Positions 36,521-45,846 of a DNA stretch of 64,000 nt are shown in pieces. The DNA is from Streptomyces antimycoticus (GTDB taxonomy: Bacteria; Actinomycetota; Actinomycetes; Streptomycetales; Streptomycetaceae): NCBI RefSeq assembly GCF_005405925.1, contig NZ_BJHV01000001.1, positions 6,572,001 to 6,636,000 of the forward strand, written 5' to 3'. A program made the position numbers and the translations under genes. The notes below the pieces were generated by a model. It made no database searches and had not been told where the DNA came from. It saw only the letters and a program-made list of their open reading frames with translations. Position 1 is the first letter of the stretch; the number at the start of each line of letters is the position of its first letter.

Positions 36521-37291
36521 CTACTGCCCCCGGCGCCGGATCTTGTTGCCGAGCCAGACCAGCGGATCGTACTTACGGTCCACCGCCCGCTCCTTGAGCG
36601 GGATCAGCGCATTGTCGGTGATCTTGATCTGCTCGGGGCAGACCTCCGTACAGCACTTGGTGATGTTGCAGTAGCCCAGTCCGTGCTCCTCCTGGGCGGT
36701 GCGCTTGCGGTCCAGCCCGGTCTCGGCCGCCGCGTCCAGCGGATGCATGTCCAGCTCGGCGACCCGCATCAGGAACCGCGGCCCGGCGAACGCCTCCTTG
36801 TTCTCCTCGAAGTCCCGCACCACATGGCAGGTGTCCTGGCACAGGAAGCATTCGATGCATTTGCGGAACTCCTGCGACCGCCCCACGTCCTCCTGCCACA
36901 TCCGGTACTCGCCCGGCGCCACCCCCTCCGGGGGCACGAAGGACGGCACCTCGCGGGCCTTGGTGTAGTTGTACGACACGTCCGTCACCAGATCCCGCAC
37001 CACCGGGAAGGCCCGCAGCGGGGTGATGGTGATCGTCTCGGCCCGGTCGAACACCGACATCCGGGTCATGCACAGCAGCCGGGGGCGGCCGTTGACCTCC
37101 GCGCTGCACGAACCGCATTTGCCCGCCTTGCAGTTCCAGCGGACCGCCAGATCGGGGGCCTGGGTCGCCTGCAGCCGGTGGACGATGTCGAGGACGACCT
37201 CGCCCTCGTTGACCTCGACGTGGAAGTCCTTCAGACCGCCGCCGTCCTGGTCGCCCCGCCACACCCGGAAGTGGGCCTCGTACGCACTCAC
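36521..37291 (-). CDS. sdhB: Succinate dehydrogenase/fumarate reductase iron-sulfur subunit
   Basis: 256 residues. The plant-type ferredoxin domain has the [2Fe-2S] set in WNCKAGKCGSCSAEVNGRP with a later Cys (LLCM). The C-terminal part has CIECFLCQDTCHV and CNITKCCTEVCPEQI for the [4Fe-4S] and [3Fe-4S] clusters. It passes electrons from SdhA to the membrane subunit. The GTG at 37291 overlaps the sdhA stop (GTGA). The gene order membrane subunit-sdhA-sdhB and the single large membrane subunit match the second SDH-type complex of streptomycetes. Confidence 0.93.
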   Translation of the reverse strand: MSAYEAHFRVWRGDQDGGGLKDFHVEVNEGEVVLDIVHRLQATQAPDLAVRWNCKAGKCGSCSAEVNGRPRLLCMTRMSVFDRAETITITPLRAFPVVRDLVTDVSYNYTKAREVPSFVPPEGVAPGEYRMWQEDVGRSQEFRKCIECFLCQDTCHVVRDFEENKEAFAGPRFLMRVAELDMHPLDAAAETGLDRKRTAQEEHGLGYCNITKCCTEVCPEQIKITDNALIPLKERAVDRKYDPLVWLGNKIRRRGQ

Positions 37292-39243
37292 TGGGTCAGC
37301 TCCTCGTCCGTCAGGTACTTCACCAGCTCGTCCTTCTCGAACAGGTTCAGCAGATCGGGCCGGATGGGCGGCATCTCGCGCCGCTCCAGCCGGATCTGGC
37401 CGTGTCCGGTGTCGGGCGCCGCCAGCCCGCCCGACGGGTCGGAGAGCCGGCAGACCAGATTGAGCCGCCGCCATCCGCGGTCCATCTCCGGGCAGTCGTC
37501 GCGGGTGTGCCCGCCACGGCTCTCGGTCCGCTCCAGCGCGGCACGGGCCACGCACTCGCTGACCAGCAGCATGTTGCGCAGATCGATCGCCAGATGCCAG
37601 CCGGGGTTGAACTGCCGGTGGCCCTCGACCCCGGCGCGGCGCGCCCGGACCCGCAGACTGGCCAGCCGGTGCAGCGCCTCCTCCATCTCCCCGGCCTTGC
37701 GGATGATCCCCACCAGGTCGTTCATCGACTGCTGGAGCTCCTGGTGGAGGGTGTACGGGTTCTCCGGCGGCCCGGCAGGACCCGCGCTCTCGTCCGGCTC
37801 ACCGGCCTCGGCGCTGAACGGGCGCAGCGCCTCGGCGGCCGCCAGGTCCAGCTGGGTCTCGTCCGGCACCGGACGGGTGCCCGAGGCCGCGGTCTCCTGG
37901 GCATAGCGGGCCGCGTGGAGCCCGGCGCGGCGCCCGAAGACCAGCAGATCGGAGAGGGAGTTGCCGCCGAGCCGGTTGGAGCCGTGCATCCCGCCCGCGA
38001 CCTCGCCGGCGGCGAAGAGACCGGGCACACCGGTCGCGGCCGCGGTGTCCGGGTCGACGTCCACCCCGCCCATCACGTAGTGACAGGTCGGGCCCACCTC
38101 CATGGGCTCGGCGGTGATGTCGACGTCCGCGAGCTCCTTGAACTGGTGGTGCATGGAGGGCAGCCGCCGCTTGATGACCTCGGCGGGCATCCGGGTGGAC
38201 ACATCGAGGAAGACCCCGCCGTGCGGGGAGCCCCGGCCCGCCTTCACCTCGGCGTTGATGGCGCGGGCCACCTCGTCGCGGGGGAGCAGCTCGGGCGGGC
38301 GGCGGTTGTTGTCCGGATCCTCATACCAGCGGTCGGCCTCACCCTCGGACTGGGCGTACTTCTCCTTGAAGACGTCCGGGATGTAGTCGAACATGAACCG
38401 CTTGCCCTCGCTGTTGCGCAGCACCCCGCCGTCGCCCCGCACCGACTCGGTGACCAGGATCCCCTTCACCGAGGGCGGCCAGACCATACCGGTCGGATGG
38501 AACTGCACGAACTCCATGTTGATCAGCGGGGCGCCCGCGAGCAGCGCCAGCGCGTGGCCGTCGCCGGTGTACTCCCAGGAGTTGGAGGTCACCTTGAAGG
38601 ACTTGCCGATACCGCCGGTGGCCAGCACCACCGCCGGGGCCTCCAGCGTGAAGAAACGCCCCGACTCGCGCTCGTAGCCGAAGACACCGGCGACCCGGTC
38701 GCCGTCCTTGACGATCCGGGTGACCGTGCACTCCTGGAAGACCTTCAGCCGGGACTCGTAGTCGCCGGTGGCGGCCTTGTCCTCCTGCTGCAGGGAGACG
38801 ATCTTCTGCTGGAGGGTGCGGATCAGCTCCAGGCCGGTGCGGTCCCCGACATGGGCGAGGCGGGGGTACTCATGGCCGCCGAAGTTCCGCTGGGAGATCT
38901 TGCCCTCGGGGGTGCGGTCGAAGAGCGCGCCCCAGGTCTCCAGCTCCCAGACCCGGTCCGGGGCCTCCTGGGCGTGCAGCTCGGCCATCCGCCAGTGGTT
39001 GAGGAACTTGCCCCCGCGCATGGTGTCGCGGAAGTGCACCTGCCAGTTGTCGCGCTCGTTGACATTGCCCATGCTGGCGGCGATGCCGCCCTCGGCCATC
39101 ACCGTATGGGCCTTGCCGAACAGCGACTTGCAGATGACGGCGCAGCGCATGCCCTGCTCGCGGGCCTCGATCGCGGCACGCAGCCCGGCGCCGCCCGCGC
39201 CGATCACGACCACGTCCCACGCCTGCCGCTCGACTTGCGTCAT
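37288..39243 (-). CDS. sdhA: Succinate dehydrogenase/fumarate reductase flavoprotein subunit
   Basis: 651 residues. The N-terminal FAD loop GAGGAGLRAA starts at about residue 16. HTVMAEGGIAASMGN holds the His usually linked to FAD. QFHPTGM and the substrate-site block with RGDGGVLRN and the Arg of SNRLGGNSL are present. The ATG at 39243 lies 15 bases after the membrane-subunit stop, with AGGAGAGGTG nearby. It oxidises succinate to fumarate in the citric acid cycle and passes electrons to SdhB. The protein is full length with no missing key residue. Confidence 0.95.
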   Translation of the reverse strand: MTQVERQAWDVVVIGAGGAGLRAAIEAREQGMRCAVICKSLFGKAHTVMAEGGIAASMGNVNERDNWQVHFRDTMRGGKFLNHWRMAELHAQEAPDRVWELETWGALFDRTPEGKISQRNFGGHEYPRLAHVGDRTGLELIRTLQQKIVSLQQEDKAATGDYESRLKVFQECTVTRIVKDGDRVAGVFGYERESGRFFTLEAPAVVLATGGIGKSFKVTSNSWEYTGDGHALALLAGAPLINMEFVQFHPTGMVWPPSVKGILVTESVRGDGGVLRNSEGKRFMFDYIPDVFKEKYAQSEGEADRWYEDPDNNRRPPELLPRDEVARAINAEVKAGRGSPHGGVFLDVSTRMPAEVIKRRLPSMHHQFKELADVDITAEPMEVGPTCHYVMGGVDVDPDTAAATGVPGLFAAGEVAGGMHGSNRLGGNSLSDLLVFGRRAGLHAARYAQETAASGTRPVPDETQLDLAAAEALRPFSAEAGEPDESAGPAGPPENPYTLHQELQQSMNDLVGIIRKAGEMEEALHRLASLRVRARRAGVEGHRQFNPGWHLAIDLRNMLLVSECVARAALERTESRGGHTRDDCPEMDRGWRRLNLVCRLSDPSGGLAAPDTGHGQIRLERREMPPIRPDLLNLFEKDELVKYLTDEELTQ

Positions 39244-39258
39244 CGATGAGCACCTCTC

Positions 39259-40110
39259 CTAGAAAAAGCGGGGATCGTCGAAGGCACCGCTCGCCACCAG
39301 ATAGACATAGAAGTCCGCGGCGGCGACGCTGATGAGAGAGGCCCAGGCCAGCTGCATATGGCGGGCGTTGAGCCCGCTCACCCAGCCCCAGAGCCGATAG
39401 CGCACCGGGTGCCGGGAGAAGTGCTTCATCCGGCCGCCGACGATATGGCGGCAGGAGTGGCAGGAGAGGGTGTACGCCCAGATCAGCGCGATGTTGGCGA
39501 GCAGTACCAGGGTGCCCAGGCCCATATGGCCCCAGCGCCCGTGTTCGTCCCGGAAGCCGAGCACGGTGTCATAGGTGAGGATCCCCGCGACGATCACCGC
39601 GAAGTAGAAGAAGTAGCGGTGGATGTTCTGCAGGACCAGCGGGAAACGGGTCTCGCCGGTGTACTTGGCGCGCGGCTCGGCGACGGCGCAGGCGGGCGGC
39701 GAGGCCCAGAAGCCCCGGTAATACGCCTTGCGGTAGTAGTAGCAGGTGAGCCGGAACCCCAGCGGGAAGATCAGGATCAGCAGTGCGGGGGACAGCCCCC
39801 ACCACGCGCCGAAGATCTCCCAGTTGGCGCCGCCCTTCATGGGCACGCAGTTCTGGGCGATGCACGGCGAGTAGAAGGGGGAGACATACGGCTCTGCGTA
39901 GTAGTCGTCCCCGGCGAAGGCGCGCCAGGTGGAGTAGACGATGAACGCGAACAGCCCGGCGGCGGTGATCGCCGGGGAGAGCCACCAGCGGTCGTTGCGC
40001 AGATGGCGTGCGGGGATGGCGGCGCGCGAGGCGCCGTGCACGCCGTGCGGGGCCGTCCCGCCGCCTGCGGGCGGGGGTGTGGTGGCTTGGGGGTCGGTAC
40101 CTGTGGCCAA
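39259..40110 (-). CDS. Membrane anchor subunit of the succinate dehydrogenase complex
   Basis: 283 residues with about five membrane helices. His residues in LQNIHRYFFYF and LSCHSCRHIVGGRMKHF could ligate haem. It is first in the operon before sdhA and sdhB and so serves as the quinone-reducing anchor (SdhC-like). The start is taken at TTG 40110 with GGAG nine bases upstream, as no ATG or GTG fits better. The first 35 residues are hydrophilic and Pro/Gly-rich. Confidence 0.85.
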   Translation of the reverse strand: MATGTDPQATTPPPAGGGTAPHGVHGASRAAIPARHLRNDRWWLSPAITAAGLFAFIVYSTWRAFAGDDYYAEPYVSPFYSPCIAQNCVPMKGGANWEIFGAWWGLSPALLILIFPLGFRLTCYYYRKAYYRGFWASPPACAVAEPRAKYTGETRFPLVLQNIHRYFFYFAVIVAGILTYDTVLGFRDEHGRWGHMGLGTLVLLANIALIWAYTLSCHSCRHIVGGRMKHFSRHPVRYRLWGWVSGLNARHMQLAWASLISVAAADFYVYLVASGAFDDPRFF

Positions 40111-40185
40111 GGGGAACTCCGCGGTGGAGTGGTATGGGGGGACGATGGGGGGCGCCCCGACGACGGGAGGCGCGCCGGGCCGTCC

Positions 40186-40470
40186 CTAGGGCGCGTGGCG
40201 ATCGCGCGCGCCGAGGCCCTCGTCGTCGACGTCCAACCACAGCGCACTGTTGTACGGCCCGTCGGGGACCGGAATTATCTCGGGGCGTGATCGCTCCTCG
40301 GGAGCGGTCTCGCGCAGGAGGGCGAGGCTCTCGCGGAGGTGGTCCGCGTCGGTGCGGACCCGGCGTATCTCCAGCCCGTCGGTGCCCACCCGCTGCTCGA
40401 GCCGGGTGACAGAACGGACCAGCTCATCGAGACAGCGCTGGACGGCCGTCAAGTCGTCGTTCAAGGACAT
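40186..40470 (-). CDS. Small conserved protein, predicted coiled coil
   Basis: 94 residues from ATG 40470, with GAGGG about nine bases upstream. Residues 1-55 have heptad-like spacing (LTAVQRCLDELVRSVTRLEQ, then RVRTDADHLRESLALL), followed by a Pro-containing tail (RPEIIPVPDGPYNSALW). It lies 75 bases before the sdh operon on the same strand. It is a family seen in Streptomyces without known function, as far as can be judged here. Confidence 0.7.
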   Translation of the reverse strand: MSLNDDLTAVQRCLDELVRSVTRLEQRVGTDGLEIRRVRTDADHLRESLALLRETAPEERSRPEIIPVPDGPYNSALWLDVDDEGLGARDRHAP

Positions 40471-40777
40471 GACTTGCCCTCACTTCCGCGGTTGCGGTTG
40501 GCGACGCTCATGCGACAGCGAGTGTTACGCGCCACGGTCGTGGTTGTGAAGGGATCTGTCGCGATTGGCGGCGCCACCGGCGCGATTCCGCCGCCGCGCG
40601 CCGGAGTGCGCGCCCGCCGCATTGATCCGGTCGGGTGATCCTTTCCCCTCATGGCCGTCTCCATGGCCTTCTCGGCGTGCTGTCCCATGAACCGTCGCTT
40701 TGAGTGAGGAGTATATGCGATCAGCGTCACACTATGCCAAATGCGCATATATCCGTCACCCTGCGGAGGTACGAGCC
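40471..40777. promoter_or_regulatory. Divergent control region with an 8-bp inverted repeat
   Basis: 307 bases between the small minus-strand gene and the binding-protein gene. It holds TATATGCG (40712-40719) and CGCATATA (40744-40751), perfect 8-bp arms 24 bases apart, 27 bases before the ATG. The second arm overlaps a palindromic ATGCGCAT. This A+T-rich area likely holds the promoter and a regulator site. No other feature was found in the rest. Confidence 0.5.
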
Positions 40778-42884
40778 ATGCCCCTCACCAAGCGCCGCCG
40801 CGCCATGCTGCTCGCCACGGGGGTGATGCTGCCGCTGCCCGTACTAGCCGGCTGCAGCTCGGACGACGACGGCCCGCCGCCGCCCGCCGCCTGGGACATC
40901 GCCTCCGCGCCGCGCACTGCGACCTCCGGCACCGGCACTCTGCGCTGGGCCCTGGACACGGCACCCACCACCCTCAACGCGTTTCAGAAGACCGCGGACA
41001 CGGGCACCCAGCGGATCGCCGGCGCCGTGCTGCCCTCCCTCTACACCCTCGACGCCCGGGGCAGGCCCCAGCGCAACGGCGACTATCTGACCGCCGCCGA
41101 CGTCACCTCCTCCGACCCCAAGCAGGTCGTGGTCTACAAGCTCAACCCCAAGGCGGTGTGGAGCGACGGCCGCCCGATCGGCGCGGAGGACTTCCAGGCC
41201 CAGTGGCGGGCGCTGCGCGGCACCGACGAGGCGTACGGGACGGCGCGCAACGCCGGATACGACCGGATCGCCAAGATCGAACCCGGCGACAAGGAACACG
41301 AGGTCAAGGTCACCTTCGCCAAGCCGTACACCGACTGGCGCTCGCTGTTCACCCCGCTGTACCCGAAGAGCGTGATGGGCAACCCGGCGGTCTTCACCGC
41401 ACCGGCCACCAAGGGGCTCGCGGTCGGCGCCGGGCCCTTCATGGTGCGTGAGGTCTCGGACGGCTCGGTCACCCTGGTCCGCAACCCCCGCTGGTGGGGC
41501 GATCGGGCGCGGCTGAGCCGGCTGGTCTTCCGGGCGGTGCCGGCCGAGAAGCGGGACGAGGCCCTGATCGCCGGGCAGCTTGACCTGGCCGAGGTGGACC
41601 GGGCCACCGCCCGGCGCATCCGGGCCACCGCCCCGGACAAGCAGGCCGCGGGCACCGGGCAGGGCTCCTCGGCCCCGGGCAAGGCGGGCGCGCCGGAGCC
41701 GTCCACCGGCGGCCGGGAGGCACCCGGAGCCGAGGGAGGGGCCACCGGGGACACCGACAAGAACCGGTCGCAGACCCGGGCGCTGAGCAGGTTCACCCTG
41801 CGCAAGGCCCTGGACTCCGCCTACACCCAGCTCGCCCTCAACGGCACCAAGGGCCCGCTCGCCGATGAGCGGGTGCGCCGCGCGGTGGCCCGCGCGATCG
41901 ACCGGAAGGCCCTGGCGAAGCTGGTGCTCAAGCCGATGGGGCTGCCGTCCGAGCCGCTCGGCAACCATCTGCTCATGGCGGGCCAGCCGGGCTACAAGGA
42001 TCACAGCGGCGCCCTCGGCGACCCGGACACCAACGCCGCGCAGTCGCTGCTCGCCGACGCGGGCTGGCGGGCGGGTGACGCCAATAGGCAGAAGGCGCTC
42101 GACGGAAAGACGGACGACCGGGGCAGGCGGCACAGCGCCCCGACCGCCACCGCCACGGACCCGGCCACCAGCGGCGCCACGGACCCCGCCACCGGCACGG
42201 ACGCCGCCACGGACCCGGCCACCGACAGCGCCTCCGGCACCGCGTCCCAGAGCGCCTCCGGCACCGCCTCCGCCACGAACACCGAGCGCCCCTCCGGCGC
42301 CGCCCCGCGGCCGGTGACGCCGGGCGGTCCGGACGGCTCGGCGAGGCGGCCGTCGTACGGAAGAAGGGACGGCCGCTGGTGCTGCGCTTCGTCCTCCCCG
42401 ACGACCGGACCGCCGCCCCGCTGAGCACGGTCGGCGAGCGCATCGCGCGGATGCTGGAGAAGATCGGCGTCCGGACCGAGATCACCAAGGTCCCGAGTGA
42501 GAGCTACTTCCGGGACCACATCGCCACCGGCGACTACGACCTGGCCCTCTACTCCTGGCCCGCTTCCGCCTACCCGGCCACCGACGGCCGCCCCATCTAC
42601 GCCAAGCCGCGGCCCGCCGCCGACGGCTCCCTGGTCGTCGAGCAGAACTACACCCGGGTGGGCACCGACCAGATCGACCAGTTCTTCGACCAGGCGCTCT
42701 CCGAGCTGGACGGCGGCGCCTCCCGCTCCCTGGTCAGCCGCGCCGACTCCCGGATCTGGGCGGCCGCCGGATCGATTCCGCTCTATCAGCGCCCCCAGCT
42801 GATCGCGATGCGCAAGGGCCTGGTCAACGCGGGCGCCTTCGGCTTCGCCACCCCCGGTATCAGGACATCGGCTTCCGCCGCTAG
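40778..42884 (+). CDS. Peptide ABC transporter substrate-binding lipoprotein, two frameshifts
   Basis: Orphan SBP_bac_5-type binding protein. The ATG at 40778 follows GCGGAGG. A basic start, hydrophobic helix and lipobox LAGC (Cys26) show it is an exported lipoprotein. Two low-complexity inserts interrupt the fold: a Gly/Ala/Pro-rich one (about residues 290-335) and a Thr/Ala/Ser-rich one (about 455-515) with ATDPATS-like repeats. A shift at about 42335 leads to VRKKGRPLVLRFVLPDDRT. A lost C at 42851-42855 separates GFATP from the expected YQDIGFRR end at TAG 42882. About 702 residues after repair. No permease or ATPase genes adjoin. Confidence 0.82.
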
Positions 42885-43437
42885 GGGGTGGCCGACGGAT
42901 CTTGACGCCTGCGGCGGGCTGCTCCCCTCCCCGCCCCTTCCCAAAACCGGGGCTCTGCCCCAGTCCCCGGTCCGGGGCTCTGCCCCAGTCCCCGGTCCGG
43001 GGCTCTGCCCCAGTCCCCGGTCCGGGGCTCTGCCCCAGTCCCCGGTCCGGGGCTCTGCCCCAGTCCCCGGTCCGGGGCTCTGCCCCAGTCCCCGGTCCGG
43101 GGCTCCGCCCCTTCCCGCAGCGCCGATATGCGGCTCCGCCGCGTGGTGGGGCTTCGCCCCAGACCGCGGGTACCAGGGGCGAAGCCACTGCCAACCCAGC
43201 CCCTCCGGCGTTTGAGGAGCGGGGTCCGGGGCGGAGCCCCGGCGGGGGTCCGGGGGCGAAGCCCCTGGTATCGGGAAGGGGCGGGGAGGGGAAAGAACCG
43301 GCGGGAACGGGCTGCGGCATCCGTCTCGGCGCCGTCCCCGTACCATGGGGGTGAGGCCGAGGCGTGATCAGCCCGGCGGAAGGCGCGTCGCACAAGGAGC
43401 GCGCCGCCACCCACGAAACCGGGAGAAGCGCGCTTCT
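42885..43437. other. Repeat-rich gap before typA
   Basis: 553 bases without a convincing gene. It holds the 25-bp repeat array, then GGGGCTTCGCCCC-like and GCGGAGCCCCGGCGGGGG-like palindromic pieces and GGCGTTTGAGGAGCGGGG. The latter match the style of dispersed intergenic repeats common in Streptomyces chromosomes. The typA promoter must lie near 43340-43420. Confidence 0.6.
42951..43105. repeat. 25-bp tandem repeat, six copies plus a diverged seventh
   Basis: The unit GGGGCTCTGCCCC plus AGTCCCCGGTCC recurs with exact 25-base spacing (CTCTGCCCC at 42953, 42978, 43003, 43028, 43053, 43078; CTCCGCCCC at 43103). Each unit contains two palindromes: GGGGC-TCT-GCCCC and, across the join, CCCCGG-T-CCGGGG. 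It lies just after the binding-protein stop. Confidence 0.92.
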
Positions 43438-45333
43438 ATGCCCACGCGCCACGACATTCGTAACGTCGCCATCGTCGCCCACGTCGACCACGGCAAGACG
43501 ACCCTCGTCGACGCCATGCTCAAGCAGGCGGGTGCGTTCGCCGCCCACCAGCAGGTGGACGACCGGGTCATGGACTCCAACGACCTGGAGCGTGAGAAGG
43601 GCATCACCATTCTCGCGAAGAACACCGCCGTGAAGTACCACCCGGCGGACGGCGGCGACCCCGTCACCATCAACATCATCGACACCCCCGGCCACGCCGA
43701 CTTCGGCGGTGAGGTCGAGCGCGGCCTGTCCATGGTCGACGCCGTGGTCCTGCTGGTGGACGCCTCCGAGGGGCCGCTGCCGCAGACCCGCTTCGTGCTG
43801 CGCAAGGCGCTCCAGGCCAAGCTGCCGGTGATCCTGTGCATCAACAAGACGGACCGCCCGGACTCCCGGATCGACGAGGTCGTCAACGAGGCGTACGACC
43901 TCTTCCTGGACCTGGACGCGACCGAGGAGCAGATCGAGTTCCCGATCGTCTACGCCTGCGCCCGTGACGGTGTGGCCTCGCTGACCAAGCCGGAGGACGG
44001 CACCGTCCCGGCCGACAGCGACAGCCTTCAGCCGTTCTTCTCCGCCCTGCTGGAGACCGTCCCGGCGCCGGAGTACGACGCGGCCGCGCCGCTCCAGGCC
44101 CATGTCACCAACCTGGACGCGGACAACTTCCTCGGCCGGATCGCGCTGCTCCGGGTCGAGCAGGGCGAGCTGAAGAAGGGGCAGACGGTCGCGTGGATCA
44201 AGCGCGACGGCACCATCTCCAACGTCCGGATCACCGAGCTGATGATGACCGAGGCGCTCACCCGCAAGCCCGCCGAGGTGGCGGGCCCCGGTGACATCTG
44301 CGCGGTCGCGGGCATCCCGGACATCATGATCGGCGAGACCCTGGCCGACCCGGAGAACCCGATCGCGCTGCCGCTGATCACCGTCGACGAGCCCGCGATC
44401 TCGATGACCATCGGCACCAACACCTCCCCGCTGGTCGGCCGCGGCCCCGGCGGCAAGGGCGCCGACAAGTCGGCCGTGAAGGACCGGAAGGTCACCGCGC
44501 GGCTGGTCAAGGACCGGCTCGAGCGCGAGCTGATCGGTAACGTCTCGCTGCGCGTGCTGCCCACCGACCGCCCGGACGCCTGGGAGGTGCAGGGCCGGGG
44601 CGAGCTGGCGCTGGCGATCCTGGTGGAGACCATGCGCCGGGAGGGCTTCGAGCTGACCGTCGGCAAGCCGCAGGTGGTCACCCGGGAGATCGAGGGCAAG
44701 CTCCACGAGCCGATCGAGCGCATCACCATCGATGTGCCCGAGGAGCACATGGGCGCCGTCACCCAGCTCATGGGCACCCGCAAGGGCCGGATGGACAACA
44801 TGTCCAACCACGGCTCCGGCTGGGTCCGCATGGAGTTCATCGTCCCCTCCCGCGGTCTGATCGGCTTCCGTACCGAGTTCCTGACCGCGACCCGCGGCAC
44901 CGGTATCGCGCACTCCATCCACGAGGGCCACGAGCCGTGGTTCGGCGAGCTGAAGACCCGCAACAACGGGTCGCTGGTGGCCGACCGCTCGGGCGCGGTG
45001 ACCGCCTTCGCGATGACCAACCTCCAGGAGCGCGGCGTGCTCTTCACCTCGCCGGGCACCGAGGTGTACGAGGGCATGATCGTCGGCGAGAACTCCCGCT
45101 CCGACGACATGGACGTCAACATCACCAAGGAGAAGAAGCTCACCAACATGCGGTCCTCCACCGCGGATGTGACCGAGTCCCTGGTCCCGCCGCGGCTGCT
45201 CTCGCTCGAGCAGTCCCTGGAGTTCTGCCGCGACGACGAGTGCGTCGAGGTGACGCCGGAGACGGTGCGGATCCGCAAGGTGGTGCTGGACCAGAAGGAG
45301 CGCGCCCGCACCGCGGCCCGCGCCAAGCGCTGA
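43438..45333 (+). CDS. typA: Ribosome-associated GTPase TypA/BipA
   Basis: 631 residues. The G domain has AHVDHGKTT (14-22), DTPGHADFGGE and NKTDRPDSR. Domain II, III and V-like parts and the BipA-specific C-terminal domain follow (GSGWVRMEFIVPSRGLIGFR, TRNNGSLVADRSG). The ATG at 43438 has GGAGA about 12 bases upstream. It acts in 50S subunit assembly and stress adaptation. In Streptomyces coelicolor typA neighbours the bldK oligopeptide transporter region, and the same neighbourhood is seen here. A strong terminator follows. Confidence 0.96.
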   Translation: MPTRHDIRNVAIVAHVDHGKTTLVDAMLKQAGAFAAHQQVDDRVMDSNDLEREKGITILAKNTAVKYHPADGGDPVTINIIDTPGHADFGGEVERGLSMVDAVVLLVDASEGPLPQTRFVLRKALQAKLPVILCINKTDRPDSRIDEVVNEAYDLFLDLDATEEQIEFPIVYACARDGVASLTKPEDGTVPADSDSLQPFFSALLETVPAPEYDAAAPLQAHVTNLDADNFLGRIALLRVEQGELKKGQTVAWIKRDGTISNVRITELMMTEALTRKPAEVAGPGDICAVAGIPDIMIGETLADPENPIALPLITVDEPAISMTIGTNTSPLVGRGPGGKGADKSAVKDRKVTARLVKDRLERELIGNVSLRVLPTDRPDAWEVQGRGELALAILVETMRREGFELTVGKPQVVTREIEGKLHEPIERITIDVPEEHMGAVTQLMGTRKGRMDNMSNHGSGWVRMEFIVPSRGLIGFRTEFLTATRGTGIAHSIHEGHEPWFGELKTRNNGSLVADRSGAVTAFAMTNLQERGVLFTSPGTEVYEGMIVGENSRSDDMDVNITKEKKLTNMRSSTADVTESLVPPRLLSLEQSLEFCRDDECVEVTPETVRIRKVVLDQKERARTAARAKR

Positions 45334-45846
45334 CGCTCACGCCCGGGCTCCGGGCGCCGGGGCCCGCTCCGGGCGCCGATGCGCACTCCGGAGCCGATCA
45401 CGGAGCGTAGGCGCTCCCCTGTGCGTCAGTGAGCTGGCAACGGCCCGGACCCCCGCTTCCACCATGGGGGTCCGGGCTGTTTTCATGTCAGGAAGGTGCC
45501 AGTCAAGCGGTTATCCGGATCTGAGCGTCCGAGTATCGGATCCCAGGCTCCGCATGATGTGTTAACAGTCCGTTTCGCGTGTGTCTGTCTGGGGCAGTTT
45601 TGTCCGGATTTCGAAGCTCCGCGCGTAGATGCTGTGACCAAAGCGAGACCCATAAGGTGTGGTTTAAGGGCCGGACGTGCTCAATCATGGGGTCCATTGA
45701 GCTCGGGTCAATGGGTCACACGCTGTGGGGAGCGCGGACCTACGAGCACATCTGGGGGGTTCCGGTCCCTTTCGCTGTCAGGGGTGTCAGCGTGTCTCCG
45801 GGCGCCCCCTCTCGTAGTGACAGTGGACTCCTGAGGAGGCAAACCC
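45334..45846. promoter_or_regulatory. Long leader before the first oligopeptide operon
   Basis: 513 bases without a gene. After the typA terminator comes a comparatively A+T-rich stretch (45490-45720) that includes CCATTGA, seven bases, TCAATGG (45694-45714), perfect 7-bp arms. The start of the next gene has GAGGAGG. The long leader suggests several control inputs for the transporter. Confidence 0.55.
45442..45484 (+). terminator. Rho-independent terminator after typA
   Basis: GGCCCGGACCCCC pairs with GGGGGTCCGGGCT (one G-T type mismatch at the base), followed by GTTTTC. It lies about 110 bases after the typA stop and is one of the few in the window with a T run. Confidence 0.85.

Noticed and set aside
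42951..43105. CRISPR-like regular repeats
   Set aside because: The 25-bp units follow each other without unique spacers, and no cas gene is near. This is a plain tandem array.
42001..44931. Very long minus-strand frame (over 970 codons) opposite the binding protein and typA
   Set aside because: It is the shadow of typA and the binding protein, a usual effect of high third-position G+C. Its product is low-complexity Gly/Val/Asp/Leu sequence without a domain.
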